From NCBI RefSeq assembly GCF_014126615.1, contig NZ_CP059896.1, positions 1,436,501 to 1,500,500 of the forward strand: a DNA stretch of 64,000 nucleotides, in the 5' to 3' direction. The notes under the pieces are model-generated. The model saw nothing but the letters and a program-made list of their open reading frames with translations. It made no database searches and was not told the DNA's origin. The position numbers were made by a program, and so were the translations under genes. Below are positions 47,418 to 55,469 of this stretch, one piece after another. The DNA comes from Ciceribacter thiooxidans. GTDB taxonomy: Bacteria; Pseudomonadota; Alphaproteobacteria; Rhizobiales; Rhizobiaceae. Positions within the stretch are counted from its first letter, which is position 1. Each line of letters begins with the position of its first letter.

Positions 47418-49055
47418 TTATGCCGCCAGCAAACACGCCGGCAGCCCCTCTTCTTCGTGCGCCTGTGCAGTTTTCAGAGCCATTGCAAGCGCCACGATAC
47501 CATCAATGCGCCCACTCGCCTTAGACTTGTCAAGCTTTCTTGCGCCGGCCGGGTCTTGTGTCACCACGGCATTAGATGCACACATGCGCATGAGCGGGTT
47601 GCCCCCGTGGTTCAACTTCTGTTGCGCGACTGTCACCTCCAGCACGTCGACGGCTGGAGACATGTCCTTGTAGCCCTGGCCGAACGGCACAAGCGGCAAC
47701 GTCACGGAAAGCTTGTCGAGTTCTCTGTTCAGATCCTCAATTCGCCACCTATCGTAAGCGATTGCCCGAATATCAAAGCGGGCCGTCTCGTCTGCGATAT
47801 ATTCGGCCACTAGCGCCGGATCGATGACCTTGCCGGGTAGCAGGGTGAGCCGCGCATCCGGTTGCCGCGCCCACACATTGTACGGCACACGGTCGGTGTC
47901 GCTCTTCCCCTCGATGTCGAACTCCGGAAGGAAGAAGCGCGGCAAGACGGTAAACCGGCCATCCTCTTCCGGAAAGACGAGAAGGAAACAGGTCAAGTCG
48001 CGGGCCGCCGATAGGTCGAGGGCGCCGAAGCATTCGCGGCCCTCCAGCGCCTTGTCATCGATCGGGCCGAGGTTGCAATCGTTCCATTCGCGGGCCGCGA
48101 TGAACCGCACGGTGCCGTCAATTCGTTGGTTGAGCAGCTTGTTTCTGAAATCGGCCTCTTTTGACGGGATGCGTTGGGCCTGCATGGCCATGCGCTCGAC
48201 CTGCTCCATAGAGAGGAAGTCGCCAAGCGCCGGATTGGCCTTGTGCCATGTTGCCGGGTCCCACGGATCATCAAGCGGGCCGGCCGCGAAGAAGGCGAGG
48301 TGAAAGGACGGGTCCTCGATCTCGCCGTCGCGGATCTTCAAGCCGTAGTCGATCATCTCCGAAAAGAAATGGGTGTCGTCCTTCGCCTGGGTGGAGATAG
48401 CGACGATTAGCGGCTCGTCACGCGCGCCAAGGGCCGAGTCCATCGCGTCGAACAAATCGCGCTTCGGCCAATAGCCGATTTCATCGCAAAGGACGAACGA
48501 TGGCGACAGGCCCAGTTTGGAATCAGCATCGGCGGAAAGGGCCTTCAGAACCGAGCCCTTGCCCTGGCCGTCGAGGACTTCGATTTCCTTGGAGAACCGG
48601 ATAATGTTGACGCGTTCCGATAGCTCCGCATGGCCCTCTAGCATGGCCTTGCATTCGGCCCATGCCTTCGCGGCCTGTGCTTTGTCCATTGCGCAGAAAT
48701 ACACCTCGCCGCGGTCTTCCGCTTCAGGTCCCACGATATGACAACAAGCCAGCGCAGCGGAAAGGCCGGTCTTGCCGTTCTTGCGTCCCATGGAGAGCGC
48801 AGCCGTGCGAACTGGCCGCCGTCCGTTCTCGTCCTCCGCGTAGATCGGCGCTAGGAACTCATCAACCTGCCAATCGCGAAGTTTCATTTTCGTGCCGGCA
48901 AACTTGCCTTGCGTGACCGGCATGTCTTCGATGAACGCAATGACGCGCTCCAGCCGTGACAAGCCTTCAGCCTCCCATGGGAGGGTTTCGCGGCGGTTGT
49001 CGTTGGCAGCGGCACGCTTCCCTTTAGGTTTGGCGCCTGGCCCTCTTAGACCCAT
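47418..49055 (-). CDS. Phage terminase large subunit
   Basis: 545 residues. ATPase domain with Walker A MGRKNGKTGLSA (residues 89-100) and a Walker B-like VLCDEIGYW near 190; nuclease domain with GALDLSAARDLTCF near 340 and later acidic residues. Packages DNA into the element's own prohead through the portal. No small terminase gene is recognisable beside it. Confidence 0.94.
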   Translation of the reverse strand: MGLRGPGAKPKGKRAAANDNRRETLPWEAEGLSRLERVIAFIEDMPVTQGKFAGTKMKLRDWQVDEFLAPIYAEDENGRRPVRTAALSMGRKNGKTGLSAALACCHIVGPEAEDRGEVYFCAMDKAQAAKAWAECKAMLEGHAELSERVNIIRFSKEIEVLDGQGKGSVLKALSADADSKLGLSPSFVLCDEIGYWPKRDLFDAMDSALGARDEPLIVAISTQAKDDTHFFSEMIDYGLKIRDGEIEDPSFHLAFFAAGPLDDPWDPATWHKANPALGDFLSMEQVERMAMQAQRIPSKEADFRNKLLNQRIDGTVRFIAAREWNDCNLGPIDDKALEGRECFGALDLSAARDLTCFLLVFPEEDGRFTVLPRFFLPEFDIEGKSDTDRVPYNVWARQPDARLTLLPGKVIDPALVAEYIADETARFDIRAIAYDRWRIEDLNRELDKLSVTLPLVPFGQGYKDMSPAVDVLEVTVAQQKLNHGGNPLMRMCASNAVVTQDPAGARKLDKSKASGRIDGIVALAMALKTAQAHEEEGLPACLLAA

Positions 49056-49492
49056 CGGTCGCCCTCCTTGTCAGAAAATTTCAAAACTAAGTCTTCGCGA
49101 GTGTCCCACGCCGGTCCCCGGCCCGTCACTTCCCGTCCTTGGAAGGCCGCCGGCCTCACGTCGCCACAGAGCGGGCCGTCAGAGCGTTCCCATCCATCCG
49201 GGTCAATGGGGTTGCCGTCCACGTCGAAGCCCTTGTACGCGCGCCTGTGGCAGCTTGCGTTAGGGTGGTCGACCGCGTTCGTCTTGATGTTATGGCACGG
49301 CTCACACATTGACATGAGCCCAGACAGGGGAGGGAACGGCTCGCCGCCCTTGTTGATAGCGACGACGTGGTCGACGACGTTGGCAGGTTCGACCACTTCC
49401 CGCCTGATGCACACTTCGCACAATGGGGTGGCGGATAGCTTGGCATGGCGCAAGTCGCGCCACGCTGCTGTTGAGTAGGGCCACTTAGACAT
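49046..49492 (-). CDS. HNH endonuclease
   Basis: 148 residues. CEVC (25-28) and CEPCHN (63-68) flank the DHVVAINKGG core (41-50), the phage packaging-associated HNH pattern. In cos-type phages this HNH protein works with the terminase at the cleavage site. Overlaps terL by ten bases. The tail after about residue 95 has no recognised domain. Confidence 0.9.
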   Translation of the reverse strand: MSKWPYSTAAWRDLRHAKLSATPLCEVCIRREVVEPANVVDHVVAINKGGEPFPPLSGLMSMCEPCHNIKTNAVDHPNASCHRRAYKGFDVDGNPIDPDGWERSDGPLCGDVRPAAFQGREVTGRGPAWDTREDLVLKFSDKEGDRWV

Positions 49493-49707
49493 TAGAGTGG
49501 ATTGCCCTTCTCGAGCCGCTTGATCTCGCCTTCAATCGCAAGGCTCGAGGTGCCGTTGTGGAACGCCTCGATGAGATACGCAGGCTCGCCGTTCATGTCC
49601 CGACTGATGCCGATGACGCGGACGCGCTCCCAGACGTGTTTGTATTCACCTGCATCGTTGGCTTTCAGGACGCGGCGTTCGGCGAAATAGGGCTCGATAG
49701 CAAACAT
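49492..49707 (-). CDS. Element-encoded hypothetical protein
   Basis: 71 residues, MFAIEPYFAERRVLKANDAG at the start and PAYLIEAFHNGTSSLAIEGE later, a small beta-rich pattern. The stop overlaps the HNH start by one base. Not a recognisable small terminase. No function assigned. Confidence 0.7.
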   Translation of the reverse strand: MFAIEPYFAERRVLKANDAGEYKHVWERVRVIGISRDMNGEPAYLIEAFHNGTSSLAIEGEIKRLEKGNPL

Positions 49708-49792
49708 GTTTTTCCATTTCTATTTTCTCTCCTCGTTTCGATTAAGGGGTACGAACAGCCGGAAGGGCTTCCACCCTTCCAGGGGTGTTCCA

Positions 49793-49882
49793 CCCCTATG
49801 GGGGTTATAGGGGGTGGAAGGTACAGGGGGGTGGTATGGGGGTGGTAGGGGGGTGGAACAGGGGTGGAAGGTAGGGTGGAAG
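49793..49882 (+). repeat. G-run tract with G-quadruplex potential
   Basis: Plus strand holds seven runs of three to six G within 90 bases, separated by TGG, TAT and GGAA-type spacers (for example GGGGGGTGGTATGGGGGTGG at 49826). The repeating GGGGTGGAAGGTA block is tandem. It lies just past the replication ATPase stop, so it may be origin-related or a transcription barrier. The remaining bases 49708-49792 hold nothing else I can name. Confidence 0.65.
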
Positions 49883-49886
49883 CTGC

Positions 49887-51122
49887 CTATTCATTCTCTT
49901 GTTCCGTCGCCAGAACGAGCCGTTGCCGCAACTTCGACGGCGGGCCTTCCATCTCAATGCGAAGCTCTCCAGCGGCCAGCAGGGCAAACATGGCGGCCTC
50001 CAGTTGCTTCTGGGTCAGTCCTTCTGCATCTGGCCTCTCTGCCATGACACGCGGCGCATAGTTCACGCCCTTGGTCTTCGCCACACGTTCACCGCTGGCA
50101 TTGATGGCGGTCAGTATGTCGCGGAAGATGCGCTCCGCCCTTGCGGCCAGTAGTGCGTTGACGGGCGAGGGCTTGCCGTCATCCAGGACGAATGCGCCGG
50201 CCCTCCATCGCAACTTGATCTCGTTGCCGGTCGTGCCGTAGTTCGCCTTCATCACCTTGAGAATGCGGCGGTCCGGTTCGTCCTTGTCGGCAGTGAGGTA
50301 GAGGCGGCTGCGCACGCTGTTGTTCCACGCGGTAGAGCCTGACGAGCCGGTGCCGGATTGCATGCCGGCAACGGATGGATGCGCGAGCAGGACGACAGCG
50401 CAGTCGATGCCGAGCGCCACCTGCCGAAGCATGCCGATGAATTGCCGGACCTGGCCGCGCTTGATCTCGTCGCCGCCGAACAGGTCGGCCGCCGTATCCA
50501 AGACGATAAGGCGCGGCCGGAACTCGCCAGCAGCAGCGACGATCGTCGCCCATAGGGCAGTCGGCTGCATGTTGCCGCTCCGGTCCGGCAAGGCCAGCGT
50601 CGCGTCTTGGTCGGCAAGGGGGAACAGCCGAAAGTGGGACAGGTCGCTAAATCCCTTGCCATGGGCCGCAGTGATGTCTGCTAGACGGCGCTTGAACTCG
50701 TCTTCCTCATCTTCCGCGCCGACATAAAAAACGCGGCCCGCCGCCGGCCCGATGTCGAGCGTGTCGACTTCCATGGCACCTGCCGCGGCAATCTGTAGTG
50801 CGAGGAGGGATTTGCCGACGCCGCCGTCGCCGTTTAGGATCGTGACCTGCCGCATTGGGATCAGGTCTTCCGCATACCATTGCCGGGCTGGGATCGGCTG
50901 GCCGTGCCAGTCGGCTGGATTGACGGCTGATGGCGCGTTGTCATTAGCGGCCATAGGGGGCGCTCTGCCGGCAGTGAGATAGCGGGCGATAATGCGCTTC
51001 TGGCCGTGCTTGTCGAAAGCGACCGTCACCTTGTCGTCCTCCATTTCGACAATGGAGCCGCTGCCGTATTTCGTATGTTCTACCGGATCTCCGACACTGA
51101 AGTTAACGGTTGTGATGGTCAT
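49887..51122 (-). CDS. RecA-like replicative helicase/ATPase (RepA/DnaB type) with N-terminal Tudor-like domain
   Basis: 411 residues. Residues 7-50 (VGDPVEHTKYGSGSIVEMED and the following VAFDKHGQKRI) resemble the Tudor-like end of UvrD/PcrA helicases that binds RNA polymerase. Residues 75-330 are a RecA-like ATPase with Walker A GDGGVGKS (98-105), Walker B RLIVLDTAADLF near 205 and LLAHPS near 248. The C-terminus may be a winged helix. Probably drives replication of the excised element; a primase gene was not found. Confidence 0.82.
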   Translation of the reverse strand: MTITTVNFSVGDPVEHTKYGSGSIVEMEDDKVTVAFDKHGQKRIIARYLTAGRAPPMAANDNAPSAVNPADWHGQPIPARQWYAEDLIPMRQVTILNGDGGVGKSLLALQIAAAGAMEVDTLDIGPAAGRVFYVGAEDEEDEFKRRLADITAAHGKGFSDLSHFRLFPLADQDATLALPDRSGNMQPTALWATIVAAAGEFRPRLIVLDTAADLFGGDEIKRGQVRQFIGMLRQVALGIDCAVVLLAHPSVAGMQSGTGSSGSTAWNNSVRSRLYLTADKDEPDRRILKVMKANYGTTGNEIKLRWRAGAFVLDDGKPSPVNALLAARAERIFRDILTAINASGERVAKTKGVNYAPRVMAERPDAEGLTQKQLEAAMFALLAAGELRIEMEGPPSKLRQRLVLATEQENE

Positions 51123-51354
51123 TGGCTGCCTTGCCCTCCATAACCGCTACAGCGGCATCTGTGATCTGTTGTGCTAGTTCCGGGTGAAAGCTGGCGGCAT
51201 GCTTTCCGAAGGCCTTCGGTGCGAAGGTGCGCAGCCTACCGTCCGGGCCTTCCTTCAATACGAGACTGAAGAGCCTAAGGTGCGGCCCGATTTGCACGTC
51301 GAAAAGCGCGCGCTCGTTCCGTCCCGCGGCAGGCCGCAGGTTGTGAATTTCCAT
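51103..51354 (-). CDS. Small element protein of unknown function
   Basis: 83 residues, core FDVQIGPHLRLFSLVLKEGP then LRTFAPKAFGKHAASFHPEL, a pattern seen in rhizobial phage and island proteins but without a function I can name. Overlaps the replication ATPase start by 20 bases, so the two are probably coupled. Confidence 0.72.
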   Translation of the reverse strand: MEIHNLRPAAGRNERALFDVQIGPHLRLFSLVLKEGPDGRLRTFAPKAFGKHAASFHPELAQQITDAAVAVMEGKAANDHHNR

Positions 51355-51390
51355 TGATGTTCCTTATTTGTTAGGTGATTGCCTAATTGG

Positions 51391-51615
51391 CTATGCGACT
51401 GCCTGCGCGCGCTGGTTATCGTTCGCGAAATCGTAAATCGCGGTGCGCCGCTTGCCGGAAAGCCAAGCGTCCAGATCGGACTTGAGGTAGCGGACGGCGC
51501 CGCCAATCTTGAGGTAAACGGGGCCGGTGCCGGACATGCGGGTCTTGTTCAACCAGCTTGCCGACTTGGAGATATACGTTGCCGCATCGGCGGTGGTCAT
51601 TTTTTCGCTTGACAT
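51391..51615 (-). CDS. AlpA/excisionase-like helix-turn-helix protein
   Basis: 74 residues. MTTADAATYISKSASWLNKT (6-25) and VYLKIGGAVRYLKSDLDAWL (33-52) form the HTH_17/AlpA motif. Located beside the integrase on the same strand, the expected place of an excisionase or of the AlpA-type activator of satellites. A strong AGGAGGA site lies ten bases upstream. Confidence 0.85.
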   Translation of the reverse strand: MSSEKMTTADAATYISKSASWLNKTRMSGTGPVYLKIGGAVRYLKSDLDAWLSGKRRTAIYDFANDNQRAQAVA

Positions 51616-51730
51616 GTTTTTCGTCCTCCTATAGAAATTGACATAAGTGATACTTTTTCGCTATGTGTGTGCGAAAAAGTTGCCGTTTCTAATAGTTTGT
51701 GCGGTATTTGTCAAGCGATTTCTGCTTGTG

Positions 51731-52804
51731 TCACTTCAATATCTTCGCCAGCCAAGGCCAGTTCGCCAGTTTGTCGCCCTTCTCGCGAAGGTGCGCGTAC
51801 CGCTGAAGGCTGTTCCATGACTTGTGGCCCGATACGGAGGCTGCGAGCGGAATCGTTCTGCCCATTTCAAACAGCCGGCTAACACCTTCGTGGCGAAGAT
51901 CGTGAAAATGCAGGTCTTCAATCTGGAGAAGCTTGCAGGCACGCGTGAAAGCCGCGCTGATGGCGTCAGTCCCAAACGGAAAGATCTCCGGCCGGGTGTG
52001 CGGCATCGTCTTTATGATGGCAAGCGCCTCAGGGGGTAGTTCGCACCAAACGTCATTTCCGCGTTTTTGGCCGGGGTGTTTCATGTCGCGGACCAAGACG
52101 CGACTATGCGGCTCATCAAGGTCTTCCCACTTAATGCGGGTAGTCTCTTCCTGCCGCCGTGTGGAGAACATGGCGAAGGCGATGATCTTTTGCATGGGTA
52201 CGGCATTCGGCGCGCGGGCTTGCCGGTCCTCGAAGTGCTGCATCAGCAAATCAAGTTCTGTCAGGGTAGGGCGCCGGTCCCGTTGTGCTGACTTGGCAAT
52301 GGTGTCTTGCCGTGACAAGGCGGCTTGTGCGGCTCGCATCTCGCCGTGGTCTAGCGGCATGTCCCACAATGCCCGCGCATCTCTGAAGACTGCGGATAGA
52401 TGCGAAATGTAGTTGCCGACCGTTTGCGGCTTTCTGCCGCCCGTCAGAAGCTCGCGAGCAAATGCCGATATGTCGCTAGACCGGATGCTTGCGCACTCCA
52501 TGCTTGCGATTTTGTAGTCCTTGATCGAGCGGAGGCACTGCGCCTTGGTTCGTCCGATCTCGGGCTTCTCGGTCACGTATCGGTCGATGGCATCGGCAAG
52601 TGTGGAGTCTGGCTTCCTTAACTGGTCGAGCGTGCCGGGTTTGGCGAGTTCAGCTTCGCGAAACGCGGCCCAGGCTTTCGCCTCCCGTTCCTTGCTGAAG
52701 GTCTTTGCCTCTCGCCATACGATCTTGCCGTTTTGCTTCTTGACGATTTGCGCGGTATATCCCGTGCTTCCGTCTTTGCGTTTCCGCGCGGTAATGGTGC
52801 CCAT
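51731..52804 (-). CDS. int: Site-specific tyrosine recombinase/integrase
   Basis: 357 residues. Arm-binding N-terminus (1-60), core-binding SAM-like domain (about 65-160) and catalytic domain with Arg in STRRQEETTR (216/217), Lys near 242, HDLRH (His301, Arg304), SGHKSW (His327) and Tyr336 in RYAHL. All catalytic residues are present. It starts 167 bases inside attR, with arm-type repeats covering its own promoter, which suggests feedback control. Confidence 0.95.
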   Translation of the reverse strand: MGTITARKRKDGSTGYTAQIVKKQNGKIVWREAKTFSKEREAKAWAAFREAELAKPGTLDQLRKPDSTLADAIDRYVTEKPEIGRTKAQCLRSIKDYKIASMECASIRSSDISAFARELLTGGRKPQTVGNYISHLSAVFRDARALWDMPLDHGEMRAAQAALSRQDTIAKSAQRDRRPTLTELDLLMQHFEDRQARAPNAVPMQKIIAFAMFSTRRQEETTRIKWEDLDEPHSRVLVRDMKHPGQKRGNDVWCELPPEALAIIKTMPHTRPEIFPFGTDAISAAFTRACKLLQIEDLHFHDLRHEGVSRLFEMGRTIPLAASVSGHKSWNSLQRYAHLREKGDKLANWPWLAKILK

Positions 52805-52808
52805 CAGC

Positions 52809-52848
52809 AGTACAACATCCTTCTATTGAAGTACGACATTGTTGTACT
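52809..52848. other. Putative integrase arm-type sites, right
   Basis: Three related sites: AGTACAACA (52809), AGTACGACA (52830) and TTGTTGTACT (52839, identical to the left-end copy at 41906). The last two are arranged head to head. They lie in the leader of int and next to attR. Confidence 0.55.
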
Positions 52849-52870
52849 CTCCATTGAAAAACGGTGCAAC

Positions 52871-53950
52871 ATGCTGACAAACGCAGACAGATCGGGACAA
52901 GGCGAGACTCTAAGAAATGGCCGTAAACAGTTGACATTCTACGATAAAGCACGGAAAACAAACGGAAAAATCTTTGCCGTCGCCCCGATGATCGACTGGA
53001 CGGATACCCATTGCCGCGTCTTCCACCGGCAGCTCACCCGCCGGGCGCTCCTCTATACCGAGATGATTGTGGCCGATGCCGTGATCCACGGCGATCGCGG
53101 CCGGCTGCTCGGCTACGAGCCCGTGGAACATCCGCTCGCCCTGCAGCTCGGCGGATCGGACCCGTCCAAGCTCGCCGAGGCGGTGAAAATCGCGGCCGAC
53201 TACGGCTATGACGAGATCAACCTCAATGTCGGCTGCCCGTCCGACCGGGTGCAGTCCGGTACCTTCGGCGCCTGCCTGATGCGCACGCCGGAGACGGTGG
53301 AGCGCGCCGTCGCGGCGATGAAGGCGGTGTCTGCCGTGCCGGTGACCGTCAAATGCCGGATCGGCGTCGACGATCAGGACCCGCAGGCCGTGCTGCCGGA
53401 TTTTCTCGCGCGGATGGCGGCGGCCGGCGCGGATGCCATCTGGGTCCACGCCCGCAAGGCGTGGCTGCAGGGATTGTCGCCGAAGGAGAACCGCGACGTC
53501 CCGCCGCTCGATTACGAACTGGTGCACCGGCTGAAGCGGGAGAACCCGGACCTCTTCCTCGGCATCAATGGCGGCATCCAGACGATCGAGGCGGCCCTTG
53601 CTCATCTTCAGGTGATGGACGGGGTGATGCTCGGGCGCGCCGCCTACAACAATGCGACGCTGCTCAACGAGGTCGACGCGGCGATCTACGGCGAGGAGGA
53701 ACGGCGGCCGGATTGGCAGGCGGTCTGCGACGCGATGATGGAGCACGCGGCGCGCCACATCGCCTCCGGCGGGCGGCTGATCCACGTCACCCGCCACATG
53801 GTCGGCCTGTTCCAGGGCTTTGCCGGGGCCAGGCGCTACCGGCAGATCCTCTCGGCCGAGGCGGCACGGCCCGGCGCAGGGCCGGAGGTGATCGCCGCAG
53901 CCTTCGCCGCGGTCGATACGCAAGCGGGGCCGAAGCGGGCGGTCGGCTGA
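52871..53950 (+). CDS. dusA: tRNA-dihydrouridine(20/20a) synthase DusA with element-derived N-terminus
   Basis: Reduces U20/U20a of tRNA with FMN and NADPH. 359 residues. DusA blocks: FAVAPMIDWTDTHCRVFHRQ near 37, NLNVGCPSDRVQSGTFGACL with the catalytic Cys (GACLM) near 134, and VHARKAWLQGLSPKENRDVP near 197. Everything upstream of 52971 comes from the element, so residues 1-33 (MLTNADRSGQGETLRNGRKQ onward) replace the host's LQEPVKKERARYF. The start ATG 52871 has only a weak site; TTG 52931 is an alternative that gives a normal-length lead. Confidence 0.92.
   Translation: MLTNADRSGQGETLRNGRKQLTFYDKARKTNGKIFAVAPMIDWTDTHCRVFHRQLTRRALLYTEMIVADAVIHGDRGRLLGYEPVEHPLALQLGGSDPSKLAEAVKIAADYGYDEINLNVGCPSDRVQSGTFGACLMRTPETVERAVAAMKAVSAVPVTVKCRIGVDDQDPQAVLPDFLARMAAAGADAIWVHARKAWLQGLSPKENRDVPPLDYELVHRLKRENPDLFLGINGGIQTIEAALAHLQVMDGVMLGRAAYNNATLLNEVDAAIYGEEERRPDWQAVCDAMMEHAARHIASGGRLIHVTRHMVGLFQGFAGARRYRQILSAEAARPGAGPEVIAAAFAAVDTQAGPKRAVG
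52971..53003. other. attR core (dusA)
   Basis: Right copy of the 33-base core, in frame within dusA and one mismatch from attL (C at 52984). The element supplies the bases to its left, the host those to its right. Confidence 0.85.
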
Positions 53951-53971
53951 CGGCCAATCGTTTCCCCGAAA

Positions 53972-53999
53972 CGAAAACGGCGCCCCGAATGGAGCGCCG
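53972..53999 (-). terminator. Terminator of the cold-shock gene
   Basis: On the minus strand a stem CGGCGC-CC with GG-GCGCCG followed by TTTTCGTTT. It lies between the convergent dusA and cold-shock genes and may serve both. Confidence 0.8.
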
Positions 54000-54052
54000 C
54001 GGTCCGGCCGAGAAGGCCGGGAATTCTTGCCGGAAACCGGCTGCCGGAGAGA

Positions 54053-54265
54053 TCAGGCGAGCTGGATGTTGACCGCCTTCGGGCCCTTGCCCATGCGGTC
54101 GGGCTCGGTGTCGAAGGTCACCTGCTGGCCATCCTCCAGGCCCTGCATGCCCGAAGCGTGCAGCGCGGTGATGTGGACGAACACGTCCTTGCTGCCGCCG
54201 TCCGGCGTGATGAAGCCGAAGCCCTTGTCCTGATTGAAGAATTTTACGATGCCCTTGGTGGCCAT
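54053..54265 (-). CDS. Cold-shock protein (CspA family)
   Basis: 70 residues, one OB-fold domain. RNP1 GFGFITPDG (near 15-23) and RNP2 VFVHITAL (near 28-35) are intact. Binds single-stranded RNA and DNA. ATG 54265 ([15 protein letters not shown]) follows AAGGAA; a longer frame upstream is rejected. The 449-base gap to the divergent J-protein gene is G+C-rich and may carry a structured cold-shock leader; I see no other gene in it. Confidence 0.95.
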   Translation of the reverse strand: MATKGIVKFFNQDKGFGFITPDGGSKDVFVHITALHASGMQGLEDGQQVTFDTEPDRMGKGPKAVNIQLA

Positions 54266-54714
54266 GGGATATTCCTTTTCCCTGGTTCGATGGTGTTTCC
54301 CGTCTCCGCTGCCGGAGCCGGGGCATTTCGGTCCTCCCGGGAAGGTGAGGACCCGTCGGAAGGCGCGATATCGGGAATGAACGTCTTTCGGCGGGAGTAG
54401 GCCCCCAAGGAAGCAACCACGCAGGCGGTCCAAAACGATCGGTTCAGTCTCCGGGATATGTAGCCCGAGCGGCGCACCCTACAGAGGACGCCGGCAAAGG
54501 CAAGTGAGAAAAACCTAAAACGGCATAAGCTGATTTGCAAGCCCCTGAATCCCTTGGGATTTTGGGGGAGGTAGTTACTTTTTTCTGCCCGCCTGATGCC
54601 GTAGGGCACCAAACTGGCACCGCCGCGGTTGCGCGAATCTGCCGGCGTGCTTGATGCCGCCCCAATCCGGGGGTAGGAAAGCGGGCACGAGAGAACCATC
54701 CGCCACGAAGACAG

Positions 54715-55437
54715 GTGCCGCCTTTGATCGACCCTTACGCGACGCTCGGACTGGACCGCGACGCCGACGCGGCCGCCATCAAACGCGCCTATCGCCGGCT
54801 TGCCAAGACCGCCCATCCGGACGGCGGCGGCGACATTTCCGCCTTCGAGACGGTGACGGCGGCCTACGACCTCCTGCGCGATCCGGTGCGCCGCAAGGTC
54901 TACGACGACACCGGCTACGACCCGCAGATGGCCGACGCACTCGACCTCAAGGGGCTGATGGTGCTCGAAACGCTGGTCAACGACATCATCCTCGACGAGC
55001 GCGAGCCCGGCAGCTTCGATCCCGTCGCCGCACTGCGCCGCAAGCTCACCGACGACATCCTGAAGAACCGCTTCCACATCCTCGAACTCGAACGCCACCG
55101 TAACCGCGTGCGCCAGCACATGGACCGGCTCGCCCGCCGCCCCGGCGCCGACGTGCTCGGCTCGATGCTGCGCGCCCGCAGCCAGTCGATCGCCGAGGCG
55201 ATCCGCACCGCCGAGAAGCAGATCGAGGCGATCGAGCAGGCCTATGCGATGATCGAGGGCTATGCCTACGAGCTGGAACCGCTCGTGCCGCGCCCGACGG
55301 CGGAGCCGGAGCCGGAGATCGCGGAAACCGGCGCGGAGACCGAAGCGGCGGACGACGTTGCAGCCGCCGCCCCGGTGGAAATCCTCGAAACGGCGGGCGT
55401 GGCCGAACCGGCCGAGGCGCCGCGCGCCGCCGAATAG
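54715..55437 (+). CDS. J-domain (DnaJ-like) protein
   Basis: 240 residues, GTG start; TTG 54724 is an alternative. J-domain at residues 5-65 with IDPYATLGLDRDADAAAIKR and the HPD motif in KTAHPDGGG that activates DnaK. It lacks G/F, zinc-finger and substrate domains, so it is a class III co-chaperone. The middle part is helical (LELERHRNRVRQHMDRLARR), and the last 50 residues are an acidic Ala/Glu/Pro tail. Confidence 0.88.
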   Translation: MPPLIDPYATLGLDRDADAAAIKRAYRRLAKTAHPDGGGDISAFETVTAAYDLLRDPVRRKVYDDTGYDPQMADALDLKGLMVLETLVNDIILDEREPGSFDPVAALRRKLTDDILKNRFHILELERHRNRVRQHMDRLARRPGADVLGSMLRARSQSIAEAIRTAEKQIEAIEQAYAMIEGYAYELEPLVPRPTAEPEPEIAETGAETEAADDVAAAAPVEILETAGVAEPAEAPRAAE

Positions 55438-55469
55438 ATCCCGCCTCCTCGAATCGCACGCCACGGCGG

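Larger units (their letters stand above)
41843..53003. mobile_element. Integrated capsid-forming phage-satellite-like element (cf-PICI type) at dusA
   Basis: Bounded by 33-bp direct repeats, one mismatch, in dusA. It carries a tyrosine integrase at one end, AlpA-like HTH genes, a replication ATPase, HNH and large terminase, then an HK97-type head module in the order capsid, connector, protease, portal, head closure. There are no tail, lysis or CI-like repressor genes and no recognisable small terminase. Published capsid-forming PICIs have this content and gene order and borrow tails from a helper phage. A tail-less prophage remnant is the main alternative, but the intact frames and att sites favour a satellite. 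Confidence 0.75.

Noticed and set aside
52901..53923. Minus-strand 337-codon frame opposite dusA
   Set aside because: Shadow frame; DusA motifs are clear on the plus strand.
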